Shown: in pieces, positions 45,701-52,921 of the stretch
Layout: each line of letters starts with the position of its first letter
How positions within the stretch are numbered: the stretch's first letter is position 1
DNA from: Clostridium tagluense
GTDB lineage: Bacteria; Bacillota; Clostridia; Clostridiales; Clostridiaceae
Direction: 5' to 3'
NCBI RefSeq assembly: GCF_003865095.1
Contig: NZ_BHYK01000026.1
Coordinates: 1-60,840 of the forward strand
DNA length: 60,840 bases
The notes under the pieces: model-generated
Databases searched by the model: none
What the model was told of the DNA's origin: nothing
Seen by the model: only the letters and a program-made list of their open reading frames with translations
Program-made: the position numbers and the translations under genes

Positions 45701-45751
45701 TTCTAATGCACTTGTATAAAATCTTTTAATTAAACTTTTTATCTCCGCCAT
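42725..45751 (-). CDS. nrdJ: Adenosylcobalamin-dependent (class II) ribonucleotide reductase
   Basis: 1008 aa. It reduces ribonucleotides to deoxyribonucleotides without oxygen or an activase, using B12. Motifs: NSPQWFNTGL, SACFILS (first redox Cys), GGSGTGTNFSSIRGRGE, NPCGE (Cys402, thiyl radical site, with Asn and Glu), TSCNLASIN (Cys413) and PTGTISFAMDCG. A C-terminal zinc-finger-like tail has CSHCSST, CKVCLDCG and CS at the very end. No ATP-cone is visible at the N-terminus. The ATG at 45751 has its only Shine-Dalgarno 31 nt upstream behind a hairpin (45755-45780). No cobalamin riboswitch is recognised upstream. Confidence 0.95.
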   Translation of the reverse strand: MAEIKSLIKRFYTSALEKDKNITVFDLFNWKKVDVFLKDHKTNKVLLDMKDLEFPEHYSQNSCDIIASKYFRKSGVPTKQGYENSMKMVAHRLVNFWCESLTDETIIKTDEEKSIVYDELVYAFLNQMFAPNSPQWFNTGLNLSYGIKGGTLDNFYYDESKKMIVKSEDAYTRTQASACFILSIEDKLLGKHSISEQYVTETKLFKGGSGTGTNFSSIRGRGERLSSGGVSSGLMSFLKGLDRNAGAIKSGGTTRRAAKMLCLDIDHPEIMEFMTWKAKEEDKVRALTKMGYDGSFEGEAYETVSGQNGNNSIRFSDEFMMKVDDLSKNPKQTITLKGRADNSVNKDIPVKKLWDTFNKAAFLCADPAPQFDDTFNAWHTCPAGEDGAVNAKHNRINSTNPCGEYAFLDDTSCNLASINIYKFYDSKTKKLDIDGYVHLIGLTQLILEASIHWGQFPTEDIARKTHLFRSTGLGIANLSSLLMVMGYAYDSEDARNLASSLTGIMTAQSYYVSSLMAKELAPFEKYEINKTYMQLVIRNHARAAGALNTEFENLNYEPVKVNHNLLKSNSLGYISETLKNCFTKALNSGEKYGFRNAQVTVIAPTGTISFAMDCGATSIEPYFSHFIYKKLSGGGYMTMVNPVIKASLTNLGYSQIQTNDILDYILRKEKVDENGFQYEKIIDGKIEGAPHLKSEHLAIFDTANKCGSGKRYIPFMGHVLMMAAITPMISGSISKTVNLPKNATIEDFKEVILNSWKLGVKGIALYRDGSKASQPLNTTLSQDKELSLEDLSYADLLKKAKTQEEISNHSTREKPIGIRYGTTHPAQIDDVKVYTTVNRRSNGEISEIYITTDREGTIITGLLNSLSKSISVMLQYHVPAEDISKMLRGQKFEPYGFVQKHPYIKSVSSISDLISKIIDIELGDYTRCQIKPENYGNTDIPKNPLMPDENEISASIVENENVSTFKNIEKPKGERLYSETCSHCSSTKLVKSGTCKVCLDCGTTTGCS

Positions 45752-45790
45752 AAGTATACTAGCCTAAAAAAGCTAGTATATTCACCTCCT
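45752..45790 (-). promoter_or_regulatory. nrdJ initiation region: hairpin between SD and ATG
   Basis: On the minus strand AGGAGGTG (45790-45783) is followed by AA, then TATACTAGC (45780-45772), a U-rich 8-nt loop and GCTAGTATA (45763-45755), then CTT and the ATG. The linear SD-ATG gap is 31 nt; folding the 26-nt hairpin leaves 5 nt, close to ideal. A TAG in the nrdJ frame within the loop region rules out a start nearer the SD. Confidence 0.75.
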
Positions 45791-46104
45791 ATTATTTTCT
45801 TAATATATAAATTAATTCTAAAATTATATTTATGCGTGTTGATGTTACTACACTAAAAATTTTCACAATTATTTAGTTTAATCTCATATGCTAAAATAGT
45901 ATAACACACTATATGTAGTAATCACAAAGGAATTCATAACTATATATGGTATTATATAATGAAATTATATAAAAATCAATACAGATTATTATGTAATAAT
46001 ATTGTGAATAATAGGACAATTTATATAATATTGCAGTGTAATAAATATTATTATATTGTATAATAGATTAGTATTTATTTTTTGGAAGAGGTGATTAGCA
46101 ACTT
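45791..46104. other. AT-rich divergent intergenic region
   Basis: No gene or structured RNA is recognised between nrdJ and the carbonic-anhydrase-like gene. A TATAAT at 46059-46064 may be the -10 of the latter. Confidence 0.4.
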
Positions 46105-46611
46105 ATGATACATCAATTTGATGGACAAATACCTAAGGTACACAAACAATCTTTTATTGCTATTAGTGCAGACGTTATAGGAAATGTATCTATAGGAGAG
46201 TACAGTAATATTTGGTTTGGAGCTGTATTAAGAGGGGATATGAATTATATATCTATAGGTGCTTATACAAATGTTCAAGACAATTGCACTGTGCACAATG
46301 ATGAGGATTTTCCAGTATATATTGGGGATTATGTAACTATAGGACATAATTCTATAATACATGGTTGTAAAATTTCAAGTAATACTTTAATTGGTATGGG
46401 AAGCACTATACTAAATGGAGCTGAAATAGGAGAGTATACTATAATTGGTGCTGGTAGCTTGGTTACGCAGGGGAAGAAAATACCGACCGGCGTTCTTTGC
46501 ATGGGAGTGCCGGCAAGGGTTATTCGAGAACTGACTATAGAAGAAAAAGAAGCCTTAAAAAAATCTGCGGAGAATTATGCAGAGCTTTCTATGAAATATA
46601 TTATAAAATAA
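46105..46611 (+). CDS. Gamma-carbonic anhydrase-like hexapeptide-repeat protein
   Basis: 168 aa. A left-handed beta-helix is built from hexapeptide repeats (IGNVSIGEYSNIWFGAVLRGD, IGAYTNVQDNC, IGDYVTIGHN, IIHGCKISSN, ISNTLIGMGS). Three histidines at the expected metal positions (VHNDEDF, IGHNSIIHG) put it in the gamma-CA/YrdA/PaaY group. Relatives bind Zn or Fe, but many lack proven anhydrase activity. A C-terminal helix (ELTIEEKEALKKSAENYAELSMKY) is typical. The start follows GAGGTGAT. It is monocistronic. Confidence 0.9.
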   Translation: MIHQFDGQIPKVHKQSFIAISADVIGNVSIGEYSNIWFGAVLRGDMNYISIGAYTNVQDNCTVHNDEDFPVYIGDYVTIGHNSIIHGCKISSNTLIGMGSTILNGAEIGEYTIIGAGSLVTQGKKIPTGVLCMGVPARVIRELTIEEKEALKKSAENYAELSMKYIIK

Positions 46612-46625
46612 AAGTCTAGGTAAAT

Positions 46626-46669
46626 GGGGACGGTTAACAACTATTTGAACAATTGAGTTGTTAACTGTC
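46626..46669. repeat. GGGGACGGTTAACAA-type palindromic repeat
   Basis: GACGGTTAACAACT pairs with AGTTGTTAACTGTC around a short loop. The first 24 nt (46626-46649) are identical to the reverse complement of 55011-55034, and the motif also occurs at 54939-54989. It follows the carbonic-anhydrase-like gene and could act as a terminator (TTTTATTTTT after it). Confidence 0.8.
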
Positions 46670-46757
46670 TTTTATTTTTAAAAATAGCTTTTATTTTCGA
46701 CGTTTTTTAACTACAATAGAAGGTAGGGAATTATTGTTTTTTTAAGGAGTGGGAAAA

Positions 46758-47255
46758 ATGATAAAATTAAATGGAATAGAAAAGATGACAAATGAGCAGA
46801 AATATAAGTATATGCTTATTCTTTTAGAAGGACAGCTCAGTTCAGAAAAAAATGACCTAGCAAATTTATCAAATGCTGCTGCAATTATTAAAGCAGTTAT
46901 GAATAGATTAAATTGGGCAGGGTTTTACATTGTACGCGAAAATACATTGGTGCTGGGAATGTTTCAAGGAATGCCCGCTTGTAACAGAATACAAATAGGT
47001 AAGGGCGTATGTGGAACAGCAGTTGCCACAAAAAAACTTCAGCGTATAGAAAATGTGAATGAATTTCCAGGACATATTGCTTGTGACTCTGCAACGAATT
47101 CAGAAATTGTTATACCTATAATAAAAGACGATGTAGTTTATGGAGTTTTGGATATAGATAGTCCAGAAGTAGGAAGGTTTACAGAGCTTGAAGAAAAATA
47201 TTTAGTTGAATTTGTTTGTAAACTTAACAAATACATAGATTGGCCAAAAGTTTAA
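46758..47255 (+). CDS. msrC: Free methionine-(R)-sulfoxide reductase (GAF domain)
   Basis: 165 aa from the ATG at 46758, 8 nt after AAGGAG; an in-frame GTG at 46749 is too close. A single GAF domain carries the enzyme's three cysteines: GMPACNRI, GKGVCGTA and GHIACDSATNSEIV. NWAGFYI and YGVLDIDSPEVGRF are also family signatures. It reduces free Met-R-sulfoxide in the cytoplasm, using disulfide chemistry. It is 22 nt upstream of cvfB and probably cotranscribed. Confidence 0.93.
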   Translation: MIKLNGIEKMTNEQKYKYMLILLEGQLSSEKNDLANLSNAAAIIKAVMNRLNWAGFYIVRENTLVLGMFQGMPACNRIQIGKGVCGTAVATKKLQRIENVNEFPGHIACDSATNSEIVIPIIKDDVVYGVLDIDSPEVGRFTELEEKYLVEFVCKLNKYIDWPKV

Positions 47256-47277
47256 AATAAAAGGTAGGAGATAATAA

Positions 47278-48117
47278 ATGATAAACATAGGAGATTTAAA
47301 TAATTTAAAAGTAGTAAGGCGAGCAGAATTTGGGTACTATTTAGACGCTGGCACAGGAAATACTAGTGATGACGTACTACTTCCAATGAAAAGTACTTTA
47401 GGTAGGGCACTTAATATTGATGATGAAGTTGAAGCCTTTGTGTACAGAGATTCAAGTGATAGGTTAATTTCAACTTTAAAAAAACCACTTGCAAAGGTGG
47501 GGGATTTAGCTTATCTTAAGGTTGTTGATATGACTACAATAGGTAGTTTTGTAGAAATTGGTCTAGAAAGAGATGTATTGGTTCCTTTTAAGGAGGAAAA
47601 TTACAGTTTAGAAACAGGCAGAAAATATCTTTTTTATATATATCTAGATAAGACTGGAAGAATTGCAGCCACTACTTTTGTGGATAAATATTTATACGAT
47701 ACAGATTCATATAATATTGATGATGAAGTGGAAGGCACAGTATACGGAATCCAGACTAATGGTACTGTAATGGTAGCTATTGATGATATTTATAGAGGGG
47801 TTATTCTAAGAAATGAGAATTATATGAATATAACTCCTGGAGATAGATTAAAAGCAAGAGTTAAAAAATATTATGAAGATGGTAAAATGGATTTAACAGT
47901 AAGAAAACCAAGACTAGAGGAAAGAGATGTAGTTGAAGAGCAAATATTAGAATATCTTAAAAATTCCGATGGATCTATGCCATACAATGATAAAAGTTCT
48001 CCAGATGATATAAAAAAAGTTTTTAAAACTAGCAAAAATGCATTTAAAAGAGCATTAGGTGGCCTTATGAAAAGTGACCTAATCCTTCAAAATGAAGAGG
48101 GTACTAGATTAAAATAA
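47278..48117 (+). CDS. cvfB: CvfB-family S1 RNA-binding protein
   Basis: 279 aa. Three S1-like beta-barrel domains in series: about 1-65 (IGDLNNLKVVRRAEFGYYLDAG, DVLLPMKS), 70-135 (KVGDLAYLKVVDMTTIGSFVEIGL, DVLVPF) and 140-210 (VEGTVYGIQTNGTVMVAIDDIYRGVI). A C-terminal winged helix follows (about 215-279, MPYNDKSSPDDIKKVFKTSKNAFKRALGGLMK). CvfB of S. aureus binds RNA and affects virulence gene expression; the role here is unknown. GGTAGGAG precedes the ATG. It is downstream of the sulfoxide reductase gene. Confidence 0.92.
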   Translation: MINIGDLNNLKVVRRAEFGYYLDAGTGNTSDDVLLPMKSTLGRALNIDDEVEAFVYRDSSDRLISTLKKPLAKVGDLAYLKVVDMTTIGSFVEIGLERDVLVPFKEENYSLETGRKYLFYIYLDKTGRIAATTFVDKYLYDTDSYNIDDEVEGTVYGIQTNGTVMVAIDDIYRGVILRNENYMNITPGDRLKARVKKYYEDGKMDLTVRKPRLEERDVVEEQILEYLKNSDGSMPYNDKSSPDDIKKVFKTSKNAFKRALGGLMKSDLILQNEEGTRLK

Positions 48118-48140
48118 ATTCTTAACCTCCGTATTTAACA

Positions 48141-48188
48141 AAAAAAAGTAAGAGCCTTATGAGTTAATCATCAGGCTCTTACTTTTTT
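48141..48188. terminator. Bidirectional terminator between cvfB and the P-type ATPase
   Basis: AAAAAAAGTAAGAGCCT pairs with AGGCTCTTACTTTTTT around a 15-nt loop with an inner TGA/TCA pair. Confidence 0.9.
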
Positions 48189-48205
48189 ATTTGTTATCTA
48201 CTTTC

Positions 48206-50869
48206 TTATATTATGGAAGAACTGCGCTTGAATATTTTTACTATTTCATTAAGGAGTAGTGGCATAAGGGATAGAATAGTAACAAAACTCCAATCCATTA
48301 AACTTAAGGAATGAACACTAAAAACATTTGCTAGAAATGGCACAGTTATTATAAAATCTTGTAGTAGTATACCAAAAACTATAGCTCCAATTAAATATTT
48401 GTTTGAAAATAAACCTATTTGGAATATGGATTTCTTCTCATTTCTCATATTTAAAGAGTGTACTAATTGAGAGACACTAAGTACTACAAAGGCCATGGTT
48501 TGTGCATGTTTTAGTGCATCTTCTGAAAGATTTCCCGGGAATAGTGGGAATAAGTTAGTGTCTCCACTATAATATTTTGCACCTATTACAAATGCAGCTA
48601 GGGTTAAGATACCTATTAGAAGTCCGTTAAGAAGTAAATTTAAAGATTCACCTTTAAATAAACTATCTTTTGGGTTTCTAGGTTTATATTTCATTACATC
48701 AGGGTCACCAGGATCTACACCTAAAGCCAATGCTGGTAGTGTATCGGTGATTAGGTTAACCCATAATATATGGATAGGGCGAAGGGGCGTAGCCCAGCCT
48801 AAAAGTATGGCAAGAAATAGTGCTATAATTTCTCCTATATTACAGGATAGAAGAAATATTATAGTTTTCTTAATATTTGTGAAGATGTTTCGTCCTTCTT
48901 TTATAGCAGCAACAATAGTTGAAAAATTATCATCTATAAGTATCATATCAGCAGCACCTTTAGCAACATCAGTACCTGTTATACCCATGGCTACTCCTAT
49001 GTCTGCCATTTTAAGAGAGGGTGCATCATTTACTCCGTCGCCAGTCATTGATACAATGTTTCCTTTTGATTTAAGAGCGCGTACAATCTTCACTTTATGT
49101 TCAGGTGACACTCTTGCGAATACCCTTATACTCTCAATTCTATTATTTAGTTCGACATCAGACATTTTATCAAGCTCGGTGCCAGATATAACCTCAGAAG
49201 AATCATTGGTAATATTTAAATCTTTAGCTATAGCAAAAGCTGTGTTTTGGTGGTCACCAGTTATCATTACAGTTTTTATTCCAGACTTCATGCATAGGGA
49301 AATAGAATCCTTAACCTCTAGCCTAGGAGGATCTATCATACCTACTAGGCCAATGAGTATTAAATCACGCTCTAGTGAATCAATCTCTACATGAGAGCTA
49401 GGAAGAATTTTATAAGCGGCACCTAGAACTCTTAGTGCATTGTCAGACATATTATTTGAGGCAGCTAATATGTCTTTTTTTATATTTGGCGTAATTTCTA
49501 TTATATTGCCTTTAATATATGCCTTTGTGCATAGATTTAATAGATTATCAATAGCACCTTTTGTCATTACATAATAGTCATTATCATATTTATTTACAGT
49601 AGTCATCAATTTTCTATCTGAATCAAAAGGAATCTCATCAATTCTTTTATGAGTTTTCTCTAAATCGTCTTTAAATATGCTATAGTCTACCCCAGCTTGT
49701 AATAGAGCAATCTCTGTGGGGTCGCCAGTTTTTGAATTTTCCGAGTAAGTGGCATCATTGCATAAAATAAGATTTTCTAGTAAGAGCTTATGCTCAGTAT
49801 GATTAATGTTCAGACTGTCTATAGCTCCTAACTTACCATCAGCATAGAATTTTGTTACTGTCATTTTATTTTGAGTTAAAGTGCCCGTCTTATCTGAACA
49901 AATAATATTTACTGAACCTAAAGTTTCAACAGCAGGTAATTTTCTTACAATAGCATTTTCCTTTATCATCTTTTGAACTCCCATAGCAAGAACTATAGTT
50001 ACTATAGCAGGAAGACCTTCAGGAATAGCTGCAACAGCTAAACTTATGGAAACAAGCAGCATTTCAAAAAGATCTCTCTTTTGAAGAACACCCACTATAA
50101 ACATAAGAGCACATATGAATAGGGCACCTATTCCCAGGTACTTGCCAAGTTGCGCTAGTTTCTTTTGAAGTGGGGTCTCATCGTCTACTTTTTCATCTAG
50201 CATTTTAGCAATTTTACCTATTTGAGTATCCATTCCAGTAGATACAGCTATGCCCACACCTCTACCATAGGTTGCAAGGGTTGACATGAAGAGCATGTTT
50301 TTTTGATCACCTAGGGGTATATCCTCGCCCGGCAGAACTAGAGAAGCGTCTTTATCCACAGGCACAGATTCTCCCGTAAGTGTGGATTCTTCTATTTTTA
50401 AATTTGCAGCTTCAATAAGTCTCAAATCACAGGGTACATATCTTCCTGCATCAATAATAATAATATCTCCAGGTACAACTTCCTCTGATGGAATTTCGTT
50501 TAACTGCCCATCTCTTTTAACTATAGCTTTAGGCGTGGATAATTTTTTTAGTGCATCAAGTGCTTTTTCTGCTTTAGATTCTTGAATAATTCCAACTGTA
50601 GCATTAATAATAATTACAATAGCAATTATTATTGCGTCACTGGTTTCACCAAGGAGGGCAGAAATCACTGCAGCCGCAATTAAAATATAAATTAAAATAT
50701 CATTTAGCTGGGCAAAAAACATGGCTATTAGAGTTTTTGGTTTTTTAGTTGTTAATTGGTTTAGTCCAAATTTTTCTCTTTTTACCTCGCTTTGATTTTG
50801 AGAAAGTCCTGTTATTGGATTAGAACCAAATTCTTCTAAAACTTGCTCAATAGTTTTGTTGAAAAACAT
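48206..50869 (-). CDS. Calcium-type P-type cation-transporting ATPase
   Basis: 887 aa from the ATG at 50869 (GAGGTG, 6-nt spacing); two earlier in-frame starts overlap that site. It pumps cations out of the cytoplasm using ATP. The domains are complete: cation ATPase N-terminus, actuator with LTGESVPVDK, TM4 with PEGLPA, phosphorylation site CSDKTGTLTQNKMT, nucleotide domain with MTKGA, hinge MTGDGVNDAPSLKMADIG, and C-terminal helices with NLITDTLPALALGVDPGD. The PEGLP and N-x-x-TD residues point to the SERCA-like P2A group, so Ca2+ is the best guess. It is monocistronic. Confidence 0.92.
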   Translation of the reverse strand: MFFNKTIEQVLEEFGSNPITGLSQNQSEVKREKFGLNQLTTKKPKTLIAMFFAQLNDILIYILIAAAVISALLGETSDAIIIAIVIIINATVGIIQESKAEKALDALKKLSTPKAIVKRDGQLNEIPSEEVVPGDIIIIDAGRYVPCDLRLIEAANLKIEESTLTGESVPVDKDASLVLPGEDIPLGDQKNMLFMSTLATYGRGVGIAVSTGMDTQIGKIAKMLDEKVDDETPLQKKLAQLGKYLGIGALFICALMFIVGVLQKRDLFEMLLVSISLAVAAIPEGLPAIVTIVLAMGVQKMIKENAIVRKLPAVETLGSVNIICSDKTGTLTQNKMTVTKFYADGKLGAIDSLNINHTEHKLLLENLILCNDATYSENSKTGDPTEIALLQAGVDYSIFKDDLEKTHKRIDEIPFDSDRKLMTTVNKYDNDYYVMTKGAIDNLLNLCTKAYIKGNIIEITPNIKKDILAASNNMSDNALRVLGAAYKILPSSHVEIDSLERDLILIGLVGMIDPPRLEVKDSISLCMKSGIKTVMITGDHQNTAFAIAKDLNITNDSSEVISGTELDKMSDVELNNRIESIRVFARVSPEHKVKIVRALKSKGNIVSMTGDGVNDAPSLKMADIGVAMGITGTDVAKGAADMILIDDNFSTIVAAIKEGRNIFTNIKKTIIFLLSCNIGEIIALFLAILLGWATPLRPIHILWVNLITDTLPALALGVDPGDPDVMKYKPRNPKDSLFKGESLNLLLNGLLIGILTLAAFVIGAKYYSGDTNLFPLFPGNLSEDALKHAQTMAFVVLSVSQLVHSLNMRNEKKSIFQIGLFSNKYLIGAIVFGILLQDFIITVPFLANVFSVHSLSLMDWSFVTILSLMPLLLNEIVKIFKRSSSII

Positions 50870-50980
50870 TAACATCACCTCAACTTATAGTATTTGTTAT
50901 TATAGCTTAATTTATTTAAAAGAAGAAAAATATTATGCCAAAATATAAAATACAAATATGTTGCAAATAAAGAGAAGCAA

Positions 50981-51517
50981 TTAAATAGGTATTAGACCAT
51001 AAAAAAGAATACCCAATAGCCCTGAAATCATTATTATTAAAATTGGATGAATTTTATTTGTAATCAGCAGTCCTAAAATTATGATTCCAATTACTACACT
51101 TTTAATGTCTTTATAAGAGTCACTTCCCATGGATAAGAATACAGAGACTATAAGGCCAATTAGCGCAGGCCTCATACCTGCGAGAGCTGCCTTCATTATG
51201 TAGGATTCTTTGAATTTAACAATATAGTGATTAGCTATAGAAACTAAGATAAATGAAAAGGAAATTACGCCTAAAGTTGCCGAAATACTGCCTAATATAC
51301 CAGCAACTTTAAAACCTACAAAAGTTGCTGAATTAATGGCTATAGGTCCTGGAGTCATCTGGGATATACCTATAATATCAATAAGCTCTTTGGAGGTAAT
51401 CCAATTATTGTTATTTACAATTTCCCTTTTGATAAGGGGAATCATAGCATATCCTCCACCAAAGCTAAAGGCACCTATTTTTAAGAAGGATAGATAAATT
51501 TTTATTAAAATTGACAT
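50981..51517 (-). CDS. Half-size chromate transporter family protein, second of a pair
   Basis: 178 aa, about six hydrophobic segments, one ChrA half. The signature FSFGGGYAMIPLIKREIV and ISQMTPGPIAINSATFVGFKVAG are characteristic. Its ATG comes directly after the stop of the preceding half gene, with GAAGGTGAA upstream, so translation is coupled. Half-size pairs are thought to form heterodimeric CHR transporters. The substrate may be chromate or another anion. Confidence 0.9.
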   Translation of the reverse strand: MSILIKIYLSFLKIGAFSFGGGYAMIPLIKREIVNNNNWITSKELIDIIGISQMTPGPIAINSATFVGFKVAGILGSISATLGVISFSFILVSIANHYIVKFKESYIMKAALAGMRPALIGLIVSVFLSMGSDSYKDIKSVVIGIIILGLLITNKIHPILIIMISGLLGILFYGLIPI

Positions 51518-52054
51518 TTACTTCACCTTCTTTCCAAGAAATATTACCCCGTATAAACCAGATAAAAGTATAACTATAACAGGGTGTACATTAAAGAATA
51601 ATATACTCCCCATGGAAATTAAAATTATAATAAGATTTGCATAGTTTTTCTTTAAAGATTTGGATAAACTTACTACGGCTATGAGTATGAGCATTGGTAC
51701 CGCAGCAGAAATACCTTTGAAAACCAAATCCACATAATAGTAATCCCTGAATTTCATAAAAAAAACTGCAACCAACAATATTATAAAAAATGAGGGTAAA
51801 ACAACTCCTAGAAGCCCAATAATAGCTCCAAGTAGTCCGCAAGTTCTATAGCCTATAAATACGCTACTATTAACAGCTAAGGCTCCAGGAAAAGTTTGAG
51901 AAATAACAATTACATCTAAAAAATCTTCTTTAGAAAGCCACTTTTTTTTATTAACAACTTCAATTTCTATGAGAGGTATCATGGCATACCCTCCGCCAAA
52001 GGTAAAAGCTCCTATTTTAAAGAAAGTCCAAAACATGTTTAGTAATTTTTTCAT
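51518..52054 (-). CDS. Half-size chromate transporter family protein, first of a pair
   Basis: 178 aa, about six hydrophobic segments. It has FTFGGGYAMIPLIEIEVV and ISQTFPGALAVNSSVFIGYRTCG, matching its downstream partner at the same positions. The partner gene begins at the next base. The equal lengths, own ribosome binding sites and intact signatures show a true gene pair (Chr-N/Chr-C type), not a frameshifted full-length ChrA. The start follows AGGGGTGGACAA. Confidence 0.9.
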   Translation of the reverse strand: MKKLLNMFWTFFKIGAFTFGGGYAMIPLIEIEVVNKKKWLSKEDFLDVIVISQTFPGALAVNSSVFIGYRTCGLLGAIIGLLGVVLPSFFIILLVAVFFMKFRDYYYVDLVFKGISAAVPMLILIAVVSLSKSLKKNYANLIIILISMGSILFFNVHPVIVILLSGLYGVIFLGKKVK

Positions 52055-52400
52055 TTGTCCACCCCTAAGAATTTTAATTTTTAGTTATATGGATAGAAAT
52101 ATTGGTTCTAGTGTAAATCAAAAACCTATATCTATAATGTATATTATTTACCATATTATTATACTAATATAAAAAAAATTGGCAAATTTATAAGTAAAAG
52201 ATTTTATATTTGATTTTGGCTGAAATTATTCTTAAATATATGGGTAAATTAATTTTTTTATTGTGACAAGAATTAATTTTCTATTGTGACAAGAATTAAT
52301 TTTCTATTGTGTATATTTTTTTGCGGAAAATTCGATATAATGTATATAAGGATATGAAAACATTCTAATAATTAATTTTGAAAACAGGAGGTGGAAAAAC
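52055..52400. repeat. Intergenic region with a 23-bp tandem repeat before the YaaR gene
   Basis: TTGTGACAAGAATTAATTTT is repeated with a 23-bp period: copies start at 52261 and 52284, and a partial TTGTGTA at 52307. A partial AATTAATTTTTTTA just before 52261 extends the array. A TATAAT at 52336-52341 is a candidate -10. No gene is seen. Confidence 0.7.
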
Positions 52401-52823
52401 ATGGAAATATCAAGAGCTAGAAGGAATGCAGCGGTTACATCAGATAAGAAAACTGTATCTAGTAAAAAAGATTTTTCACAAAATTTTAGTTTTGCTAGGC
52501 AGCAAAAATCAGAACAACAACTTAAGGAAATGATGGATGATATAAAAAAGAAAGGAAATAGATTGAGCATTACAAAATGCTTTGCAGATGTGAAAGCATA
52601 TAAAAATTTAATTAGAGAATATTTAGATTCTGTTTTAAAACATATGTATGAGGTTAAGAAGGATATTAGTTTTTGGCAAACACAATATTTTATAACGGTG
52701 GAGACTGTGGACTTGAAACTAGAGGAGCTTACACAAATGTTATTGAGTGGCGAAAAAGAAAATCTTGACATAGCAAACACTATTGATGAAATTGCGGGAC
52801 TTATTGTGGATGTTTATAAATGA
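52401..52823 (+). CDS. YaaR-family (DUF327) protein
   Basis: 140 aa. A disordered basic N-terminus (1-30) is followed by an all-helical domain with family features: FSFARQQKSEQQLKEMMDDIKKKGNRLSITKCFADVKAYKNLIREYLDSVLKHMYEVKK and IDEIAGLIVDVYK at the end. Members are found across Firmicutes; the function is not established, though in Bacillus the gene lies near DNA replication/signalling genes. CAGGAGGTGG gives a strong ribosome binding site. Here it is alone, between converging nadE and a repeat region. Confidence 0.88.
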   Translation: MEISRARRNAAVTSDKKTVSSKKDFSQNFSFARQQKSEQQLKEMMDDIKKKGNRLSITKCFADVKAYKNLIREYLDSVLKHMYEVKKDISFWQTQYFITVETVDLKLEELTQMLLSGEKENLDIANTIDEIAGLIVDVYK

Positions 52824-52825
52824 AA

Positions 52826-52885
52826 AAAGTACATATATTGCGTAAAGTTTGAAGTTAACTTTACACAAAATAATACATGTACTTT
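52826..52885. terminator. Bidirectional two-level hairpin terminator
   Basis: AAAGTACAT (52826-52834) pairs with ATGTACTTT (52877-52885); inside, GTAAAGTT (52842-52849) pairs with AACTTTAC (52857-52864). It lies between the convergent yaaR and nadE genes. Confidence 0.75.
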
Positions 52886-52921
52886 ATTCAGGTTTAATAT
52901 TGTAGCATAGCAAATTACGAT

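Noticed and set aside
45791-46104. Cobalamin riboswitch upstream of the B12-dependent nrdJ
   Set aside because: No B12-box-like sequence or matching stem arrangement is seen in this AT-rich region.
50981-52054. Frameshifted full-length ChrA split in two
   Set aside because: Each half has its own start, ribosome binding site and complete signature, and half-size pairs are a known arrangement.
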